Made by a program: the position numbers and the translations under genes. From JAFDWI01 sp964544305 (lineage in GTDB: Bacteria > Actinomycetota > Acidimicrobiia > Acidimicrobiales > Iamiaceae): DNA of 63,079 nucleotides. Below are positions 57,244 to 63,079 of the stretch, one piece after another. Location of the stretch: positions 1 to 63,079 of the forward strand of contig CAZJAZ010000009.1 in NCBI GenBank assembly GCA_964544305.1, read 5' to 3'. How positions within the stretch are numbered: the stretch's first letter is position 1; the number at the start of each line of letters is the position of its first letter. Under the pieces are notes generated by a model. That model was given only the letters and a program-made list of their open reading frames with translations, was not told the DNA's origin and made no database searches.

Positions 57244-59664
57244 TCAACCCGCATAGGTGGGTTGTGCGGCGATGGGTTGTGCGGCACGGGCTTCGCCTGT
57301 TGCTGACAACGGATTGTTGTTGAGCTCGTGCGTTGGGCTTTGCGTTGGACTTTGCGTTGGGCTTTGCGTTGGACTTTGCGAGGGAAGATGTGTGGTGGGT
57401 GACGTGGCGATGCGTTTGACGGTTGGGGTGCACTCTATGGGCACGGTCATGGTGGTGGATTGTGGTCCGTCGCCAGGGTCATACGTGTAGTGCACGACGA
57501 GTTGCGCTTCGAGCGATTGCACGACCGCTTCAATGCCAAAGGGGTTCACGCCCTTGAGCGTGCTTGCTTCGCTGGGTGCGGGTGTGTCTTGATTAGCGGT
57601 CGCATGCGCCGAACCTGGCAGCGTAACGGTGCGACCACCATCGAGTCTCACTGTTACGTCAGAAAGGTTGACGTCAGCTCGGTATTCTCCAGCGTCGGTG
57701 CGTTCGAATGCCATCGGGGCGAGTCGGGCAAAGTTCGCGGCGGCGGTGGTCGCCGTGTCAGAGAGATCAAGGTGTGTCCCGATTGTCTGCGCGCTGATGT
57801 CAACTTGTGCGGGCATGGTCGCCCCATCTTTGAATGCAAATGAGGAGACGACTCCGGCCACGTAGGTCGAGTTCGTAAAGCGAGCGTTGTCGAAGTCGAG
57901 TATGCAGGCGTTGGACGGCGCAGGCGTGGCCGCAGGAACATCGGGGCTACCGGTGTATCCCTCGGCGTGGGCGCCGCGCAGCATCCCGGCAAACGTGTCG
58001 GGGGCGACGGCCTGAAAACCGGGGCCGAGTTGGGCCATGGCTTGGGCGGCCATGTCCGCGTTGGTCGACCAGGCGGTGAGTCCGATGGCGACGAACTTGG
58101 GACCTGGCCCCACTTGGAGCGCTTTGGCAGCTTGAATGGCGGGGACGATCTGGTCTTGGCTCGCCGCCAGCACGACATGAACCGAAGGTGTGCCATTTAC
58201 AAAACTCACCACCGGTGACGTGGGTGCCCCGACGCTGTAATCCGAGTAGATGATCGATGGGTCGAGTTTTGTTTCGTACTGGGCGATTTGTCGAGGCGGC
58301 GGCGACGGCACGAACAACGAGTTGAACAGCCACACTGATTGGAGCCCGTTCGATGCCATGGCCGTGTGGGTCCGGTCGAGATACGTGTCGAGTTGATCGT
58401 CGGTCATCGACATGGGCAGCACGTAACCATCGCCACTTGGGCCTGCAATCAGGCGAGCGGTCGATGGAAGATTGTCCACGTAGTAGTTCCACACGGTCGG
58501 CGCAACACGGCTGAGCTCAGGCGAGATCGATAGGCCGATTGGAATCGACGTCGCGTTCAGGCGGTCGGTTTGCAGGTTGCGCATGAGCGAGAAGTTGTAC
58601 CCGAGGTTGTCGCCGTCGCTGACGATGAACGACACGTACGTCGTGTTGTCGCCTGGTGTTTGGGGTGTTGCATCCCAGGGTGCGGACTGTACGGGATCAT
58701 CAAAGTGTTCGAACACGGTCATATTCGCGGCATCGTCGCTGGGAACGAGCCGCAAACCAGCTTCGGTGATCGCCGATACCGCGATGGGTTCGTTGATCGC
58801 GAGGCCAGAGCTTTGGTAGAGCGCTGTGTCGAAGAACAGATAGCCGTACACCGGCGTACCCGGTGGAAACAGTCCGAGAATGCGTTGCAACAATGCCTGA
58901 TCGGTCGCGGGGTCGAGGTCAAATACGAGTGCCCGGTTGGCGACCGCCCAATCACGGTTTGCGGGTTGGACGGCGAAACCATTCCGCGGATGGCCGATCC
59001 ACTCGGGGAAAGTCCAACCGCCCGGTGGCGGCGTGACGTGGTCGAGCGTCCATTCCACGTTTGCCCGTGGGGTGGCCAGGTGCAGGTCGCGCAGATCTTG
59101 CTGAACGGTGTAGCCCAGCGCGGTCATCGATGCGATTTGATCTGGGCCGATCGGCACGAGGTCTTTGGTGCCGGCGATCGTCGTGGCGAGGTTCTGGCTG
59201 TCATACGGGACGGCCGGGTCCCACACGACGAGGCCTTTCACATCGGGCAAGAAGGTCGTGAGCACTTGGGTTGGGGTGATTGTTTGCGTCGCCATAGGGA
59301 CGGCATCGTCGAGCCAGGCTTGGTTCGACGGATCGAAGTTGACCGGTGAGCGCATCCGTAGGCCGGTAAGGTAGAGGCGTGGGGCATCCCGGTTGACGAT
59401 GCCTTGGAGTGCGGTAAAGGTGAGTTGTTGATCAGCGGGAAGCGCAGAAATATCCGCGACGAGCAGTTCACCGGGGGTGCCGCCGCTTCGTTGCATGCGG
59501 GGCTTGCTCGATTCTGTCAAGGTCGTACTTACTGCGCCTGCTGCGTTATTCGTCGCGCTCGGGGCAACAGTCACGACCAGGATTGCTGCGCACAACATTG
59601 CGAGCCAGTTCCCGCTTCGGCGTGGCGGACGTTCTCGAGTGGCTCGGCGCATGGTCTTTCCCAT
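57244..59664 (-). CDS. Exported GxGYxYxP-family protein with repeat tail
   Basis: An 806-residue exported protein. A basic n-region and a hydrophobic stretch (LAMLCAAILVVTVAPS) form a Sec signal. Features such as LQGIVNRDAPRLYLTG, VSFIVSDGDNLGYN and the GPSGDGYVLPMSM segment (a GxGYxxP variant) match the GxGYxYxP family, thought to be carbohydrate-active. The C-terminal part is a beta-rich domain ending in SPTQSPTQSPT, encoded by a 12-bp repeat. No operator. Its substrate is unknown. Confidence 0.82.
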   Translation of the reverse strand: MGKTMRRATRERPPRRSGNWLAMLCAAILVVTVAPSATNNAAGAVSTTLTESSKPRMQRSGGTPGELLVADISALPADQQLTFTALQGIVNRDAPRLYLTGLRMRSPVNFDPSNQAWLDDAVPMATQTITPTQVLTTFLPDVKGLVVWDPAVPYDSQNLATTIAGTKDLVPIGPDQIASMTALGYTVQQDLRDLHLATPRANVEWTLDHVTPPPGGWTFPEWIGHPRNGFAVQPANRDWAVANRALVFDLDPATDQALLQRILGLFPPGTPVYGYLFFDTALYQSSGLAINEPIAVSAITEAGLRLVPSDDAANMTVFEHFDDPVQSAPWDATPQTPGDNTTYVSFIVSDGDNLGYNFSLMRNLQTDRLNATSIPIGLSISPELSRVAPTVWNYYVDNLPSTARLIAGPSGDGYVLPMSMTDDQLDTYLDRTHTAMASNGLQSVWLFNSLFVPSPPPRQIAQYETKLDPSIIYSDYSVGAPTSPVVSFVNGTPSVHVVLAASQDQIVPAIQAAKALQVGPGPKFVAIGLTAWSTNADMAAQAMAQLGPGFQAVAPDTFAGMLRGAHAEGYTGSPDVPAATPAPSNACILDFDNARFTNSTYVAGVVSSFAFKDGATMPAQVDISAQTIGTHLDLSDTATTAAANFARLAPMAFERTDAGEYRADVNLSDVTVRLDGGRTVTLPGSAHATANQDTPAPSEASTLKGVNPFGIEAVVQSLEAQLVVHYTYDPGDGPQSTTMTVPIECTPTVKRIATSPTTHLPSQSPTQSPTQSPTQSPTHELNNNPLSATGEARAAQPIAAQPTYAG
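57332..57379. repeat. 12-bp tandem repeat, four units, in the tail of the GxGYxYxP gene
   Basis: GTTGG(G/A)CTTTGC repeated four times, alternating G and A, so two perfect 24-bp units. On the minus strand it encodes QSPT four times. Likely to change copy number between strains. Confidence 0.85.
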
Positions 59665-59908
59665 CGGCTATCGGTCCGTGTTCTCTGAATTGTTTCACGA
59701 GTTTCACCATTCAGGGCGGCGTCGTAGCAGTCGTGGCGAGTGTCACCGGCGCGTTCTGCGAGGGCTCGCCTCCGAATCGGGCGATGGTGGACCCAACACA
59801 AATGTCCAAGCGGAGGCAGTCGCTGTACTACCTTTCTCAGCGGCGACGGCGTGTAGTTTGCGGGCGGATCGCGGAGAATCTTCACAATCAACCAACGCGA
59901 GGCTTGTT

Positions 59909-60988
59909 TTGAGTTTTCACATTTCCACCGGTGTGCACGTCGAGCAAGTCGCTGACGGGTTTCTCGTTTTCGTCCCGGGACGAAGCGAGGTGTTGCATCT
60001 CACGGGCAACGATGCACGAGCGTTCGAGCTGGCCCGTGACGGGGTGAACGAGGTTCCCGAATCATTGGAAACCACGATGGCCGGACTGATCGAAGCCAGT
60101 GTCGTCACATCCATTGCGTGGTCGCGCCGTCGGGTGATCCAACTCGGCGGGGTCGCCGCCGCCGCATCGATCACGGTGATCGCACTCCCCAGCATTGCCG
60201 CAGCCGCATCAACACCAGGGACAACAATCAATCCGACAAGCACTTCGATAACGACAACGACGCTGCCCCCCACACCACAAACAGACCTCTACATCACCGA
60301 CTTCGGAACCAACACCGTGTCGAAATGGAACGGCACCACGCTCACCACGGTCGTCAGTGGGTTCAACGGGCCGATCGGGCTGGCCTTCGATGCGACCAGC
60401 AACCTCTACATCGCCAACTACAACGCTCATACCGTGTCACGATGGGACGGCGCCCTCGTCCAGCCTGCGATTGTAGGCGGCCTCAATTCTCCGAGCGGGT
60501 TGGCATTTGACGCGGCCGGCAACCTGTACGTCAGCAACTACGGCAACGACACGGTGTCGAAATGGAACGGCGCCACCCTCACTCAACTGATTTCAAGCGG
60601 CCTCAACGGACCCTATGACCTGGCGTTCGATGCGACTGGCGACCTCTACATCTCCAACTCTTACTTCAACACGGTGTCGAAATGGGACGGCAGCGCGCTC
60701 ACCACAGTCGTCAGTGGCCTCAACGGGCCGATCGGGCTGGCCTTCGATGCGGCCGGCAACCTGTACGTCAGCAACTTTCCCTCCTCCACCGTGTCAAAAT
60801 GGGATGGCGCCACCCTCACCACCGTCATAAGCACTGGCCTCAACCGGCCTTGGGGGCTGGCGTTTGATGCAACCGGCGACCTCTACATCGCGAACTATGG
60901 TTCGGGCACCGTGTCAAAGTGGGATGGCGCCACCCTCACCACCGCCGTTGGTGGCATGAGCAGTCCGGTCGGTTTGGCCTTCCACTGA
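59909..60988 (+). CDS. PqqD-like domain, internal Tat signal and NHL-repeat propeller
   Basis: A 359-residue protein started by TTG. Residues 1-67 resemble a PqqD/RRE-type winged helix (VADGFLVFVPG, VLHLTGNDARAFEL). Residues about 70-100 are a Tat signal (SRRRVIQLGG, ALPSIAAAAS). A Thr/Pro linker follows, then six NHL repeats of about 40 residues (VSKWDGATLTTV, PIGLAFDAAGNLYVSN) forming a propeller. The TTG at 59909 is chosen because GCGAGG lies six bases upstream and the start aligns exactly with the ATG of the paralog at 61342. Confidence 0.8.
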   Translation: MSFHISTGVHVEQVADGFLVFVPGRSEVLHLTGNDARAFELARDGVNEVPESLETTMAGLIEASVVTSIAWSRRRVIQLGGVAAAASITVIALPSIAAAASTPGTTINPTSTSITTTTLPPTPQTDLYITDFGTNTVSKWNGTTLTTVVSGFNGPIGLAFDATSNLYIANYNAHTVSRWDGALVQPAIVGGLNSPSGLAFDAAGNLYVSNYGNDTVSKWNGATLTQLISSGLNGPYDLAFDATGDLYISNSYFNTVSKWDGSALTTVVSGLNGPIGLAFDAAGNLYVSNFPSSTVSKWDGATLTTVISTGLNRPWGLAFDATGDLYIANYGSGTVSKWDGATLTTAVGGMSSPVGLAFH

Positions 60989-61341
60989 CACGAGTCGCTT
61001 GAGGTCAATCCAATCGGTAATTGATCATCGGTGCGAGCCGATTGTCTGCAGGACAACGCGCTAAACCTATTCAAGGCCCGACACCACTCCTGGCGAGTAC
61101 GTCAGGGGACGCGCTTTACGCCGCTCTGCCTTTGACAGACCCATCGGTGAGGCGTAGCGGACCACCACCCCAAACGGAAGAAATACATGCGGCAACGAAA
61201 CCCCCTACGCGGAGGAATTAGATGAGTCAATGTGAACGTTAAATGGGCAGCGCGTTGTGGTCTAGGCGTCCTTCGTCAAATAGGGCGGAACGCGTGAAGC
61301 GGTCTGGCAGCCCACAACAGCGAGGAACGGGGTAATCAACA
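60989..61341. other. 353-bp gap with a six-codon frame; no gene seen
   Basis: No convincing gene. A strong GGAGG (61211-61215) precedes ATG 61222 and a frame of six codons (MSQCER) that ends in TAA, which looks like the stub of a lost gene or a leader. No operator palindrome, tRNA or transposon end was seen. Confidence 0.5.
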
Positions 61342-61809
61342 ATGGCATTCAGGATGCGTTTCGGACTGCACATCGAACACGTTGATGACGGCTTTTTGAT
61401 CCTTGTACCCGGACAGACCCATGTCGTGCACGTGGCCGGCGAGCAGACAGCCGCGTTTCGCCTCATCTGCGACGGCGCGGACACCGTGCCCGAACATCTC
61501 GAGCCCGCGCTGGGAGCGCTCATCGAAGCAGGCATCGTTAAGACTGACGCGCTGACCCGGCGTCGAATCCTCGCCCTGGGTGGCGTCGGTGCCGCTGCAA
61601 CCATCGCCACGATCGCCCTGCCGAGCATCGCCGCAGCAGCATCGACACCAGGCACCACAGCCCCGACGACCACGACCATCCCAACGTCCACCGGCAATGT
61701 CTATGTCACCGACAACTTCAACAACCAGGTCGTCAAGGTCGACACCGGCGGCACCAAAACCACCATCGCAACCGGAATACACGACCCCCGGGGTGTGGCC
61801 GTCGGCTGA
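61342..61809 (+). CDS. Short paralog: PqqD-like domain, Tat signal, one NHL repeat (truncated)
   Basis: A 155-residue paralog of the gene at 59909: same order and lengths up to the first NHL repeat (GLHIEHVDDGFLILVPG; TRRRILALGG; ALPSIAAAAS; NVYVTDNFNNQVVKV). It stops at TGA after GVAVG where the next repeat would begin, and no repeat is found in other frames downstream. It is probably a shortened gene, though a working single-repeat protein cannot be excluded. The Tat region is nearly identical to the paralog. Confidence 0.72.
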   Translation: MAFRMRFGLHIEHVDDGFLILVPGQTHVVHVAGEQTAAFRLICDGADTVPEHLEPALGALIEAGIVKTDALTRRRILALGGVGAAATIATIALPSIAAAASTPGTTAPTTTTIPTSTGNVYVTDNFNNQVVKVDTGGTKTTIATGIHDPRGVAVG

Positions 61810-61923
61810 CGACCTCCACCGTCGACGTGCGGTTCAGTCAAAGTTCCGCCGCCATCGAAAATGTGCGCGGATGGTTCGGCGACGTGGACTGAACGGTCGC
61901 ATTCGGCGCCTACGATCAGACAG

Positions 61924-63079
61924 ATGGGTCCAAACATTGTCGTGGTGATGTCCGACCAGCAGCGTCCGGACTCTTGTGGCGTCTTTGGCCAGCGCCTTGA
62001 CGTGACCCCGAATCTCGACGAACTCGCCGCGCGAGGCGTCGCTTTTGCGAACGCATTCACGGTGCAGCCGGTTTGTGGACCGGCACGCGCGGCGATACAG
62101 ACGGGCCGGTATCCGACCGAAATCGGCTGTTGGCGCAACGGTCTTGCGTTACCAACCGACACCCCGACCCTGGCCTCAACGCTGCACGGTCTGGGATATC
62201 AGACCGGGTATGTGGGCAAGTGGCACTTGGCATCGGATCGTGGGCCATCCTTGCCACCGGACCGCCAGAAACAACGGTGGGAGAAAGGGCCGGTGCCGCC
62301 ATCTCGGCGCGGCGGCTACCACGACGTGTGGGTGGCGGCCGATGCGCTGGAGTTGACGTCAGGCGCGTACAGGGGGCATCTCTTCGACGAGCACGGCGAA
62401 CGGATCGAACTCGAGGGCTACCGGGTCGATGCGGTGACCGATCTGGCCATTGATCGCCTCGGGTCGTTCAGCCGTGATCATCCGTTTCTGCTGTGGGTTT
62501 CGTATCTCGAGCCGCATCATCAAAATGATCGATTTCGGGTGATCGGTCCGCAAGGCTGGGCGAAACGGTTCAAGAACTACGACGTGCCCGGGGATCTGTC
62601 ACCGTTGCGAGGTGATTGGCGTTGGAACTACGCCGAATACCTCGCTGCGTGCGCCAGCATCGATGCGAACCTTGGTCGCCTGGTTGACGAACTGCGTCGC
62701 AGGGAAATGCTCGACGACACGATCGTGATCTTCACCAGCGACCACGGATGCCATTTCCGAACCCGCAATCTCGAATACAAGCGCAGCCCGCATGACGCGT
62801 CGATTCGGGTTCCACTCGTGATCGCCGGGCCGGGCTTTGTTGGTGGCCAACGCCGCAGTGACCTGGTCACCCATCTTGATCTGCTGCCCACACTGCTGGA
62901 GGCCACCGGTTCGCCGGCAGGAGCCAAACAATCCACGGGTCAGGGCACTTCGTTGCTCGGCGCAATCGACCGACGTGCGTTTCTGGTCCAGATCAGCGAA
63001 TCGCAGATCGGTCGGGCACTGCGCACTTCTCGGTATACGTTGGCTGCACGCAGCCCGACTCACATGCCCTTTGCCGGGC
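61924..63079 (+). CDS. Sulfatase (type I), 3' end outside window
   Basis: A frame open to the last base (at least 385 residues). It begins MGPNIVVVMSDQQRPDS (metal-binding DQ) and has the sulfatase signature VCGPARAAIQTGRYP near residue 50, with Cys at the position that becomes formylglycine, then YVGKWHLA and FTSDHGCHF for metal and sulfate binding. No signal peptide, so it may be cytosolic. It hydrolyses a sulfate ester, possibly of a carbohydrate or steroid; a maturation enzyme is not in the window. It starts 114 bases after the truncated paralog. Confidence 0.9.
   Translation, partial: MGPNIVVVMSDQQRPDSCGVFGQRLDVTPNLDELAARGVAFANAFTVQPVCGPARAAIQTGRYPTEIGCWRNGLALPTDTPTLASTLHGLGYQTGYVGKWHLASDRGPSLPPDRQKQRWEKGPVPPSRRGGYHDVWVAADALELTSGAYRGHLFDEHGERIELEGYRVDAVTDLAIDRLGSFSRDHPFLLWVSYLEPHHQNDRFRVIGPQGWAKRFKNYDVPGDLSPLRGDWRWNYAEYLAACASIDANLGRLVDELRRREMLDDTIVIFTSDHGCHFRTRNLEYKRSPHDASIRVPLVIAGPGFVGGQRRSDLVTHLDLLPTLLEATGSPAGAKQSTGQGTSLLGAIDRRAFLVQISESQIGRALRTSRYTLAARSPTHMPFAG

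Noticed and set aside
57244..57330. LPxTG-like sorting signal (LSATG) at the end of the GxGYxYxP protein
   Set aside because: No hydrophobic helix or basic tail follows the motif, so sortase anchoring is not supported.
57332..57379. Short tandem repeats as a CRISPR array
   Set aside because: The units are contiguous, 12 bp, without spacers, and in frame within a gene.
1..63079. tRNA, rRNA, insertion sequences or prophage genes
   Set aside because: Intergenic regions were read for cloverleaf patterns, terminal inverted repeats and transposase motifs; none was convincing.

Overview
The window looks like chromosomal DNA of a free-living, high-GC Gram-positive bacterium (Actinomycetota), most likely an Acidimicrobiia-type organism rather than a mycobacterium. 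The reasons are the actinobacterial steroid and acyl-CoA enzymes, a fused LivH-LivM permease, LGFP cell-wall repeats, frequent GTG starts and 4-base start/stop overlaps, and few good Shine-Dalgarno sequences. No rRNA, tRNA, CRISPR array, transposase or phage gene was found. All family calls and Mycobacterium tuberculosis comparisons come from reading translations and recall of known proteins; no database search was run.

Layout. 1-15.5 kb: the end of a FadD19-like CoA ligase, an aldose epimerase, a six-gene minus-strand operon (Liv-type ABC transporter, small membrane protein, crotonase), a ChsE4/ChsE5-like acyl-CoA dehydrogenase pair, a CYP142-like P450, a phospholipase C-type esterase, another FadD19-like ligase and a class III CoA-transferase. 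15.6-22.4 kb: a DUF3817 protein, a fused double acyl-CoA dehydrogenase, then a compact five-gene cluster resembling methylamine-dehydrogenase maturation genes (MauE-, MauD- and MauA-like, CcdA-like), in which the MauA-like domain is fused to six LGFP repeats and no large subunit is present. 22.5-30.1 kb: glutamate dehydrogenase, thiolase, VTT membrane protein, SDRs, a FadD and a Dabb protein. 30.2-38.4 kb: ring C/D steroid genes (FadA6, two acyl-CoA dehydrogenases, IpdC, IpdB, IpdA, EchA20, SDR). 38.5-46.0 kb: a NitT/TauT-type ABC transporter without a binding protein, a small ORF, a lipoprotein gene broken by an in-frame TGA, and a LolD/MacB-type exporter. 46.1-57.1 kb: DUF35 plus lipid-transfer thiolase, epimerase, MaoC, a PAS-GAF-GGDEF-EAL protein, IpdF, FadE30, SDR, LLM oxidoreductase and FadD. 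57.2-63.1 kb: secreted or unusual proteins (GxGYxYxP family, two PqqD-like/Tat/NHL paralogs, a sulfatase running off the end).

How the genes fit together. Most metabolic genes form a steroid (sterol or bile-acid side chain plus rings C and D) degradation set that in M. tuberculosis is divided between the KstR and KstR2 regulons. Here the set is scattered and interleaved with transporters. Nine intergenic copies of one 15-bp palindrome (consensus CTGACGGTCCGTCAG) sit 6 to 68 bp from the starts of these genes, which points to a single TetR-type regulon with an operator unlike those of KstR or KstR2. The regulator itself is not in the window.

The best candidates for undescribed biology are this operator family, the MauA-like/LGFP cluster, the PqqD-like/Tat/NHL proteins, the TGA-interrupted lipoprotein, and the small ORF with a duplicated ribosome-binding site ahead of the NitT/TauT-type transporter.
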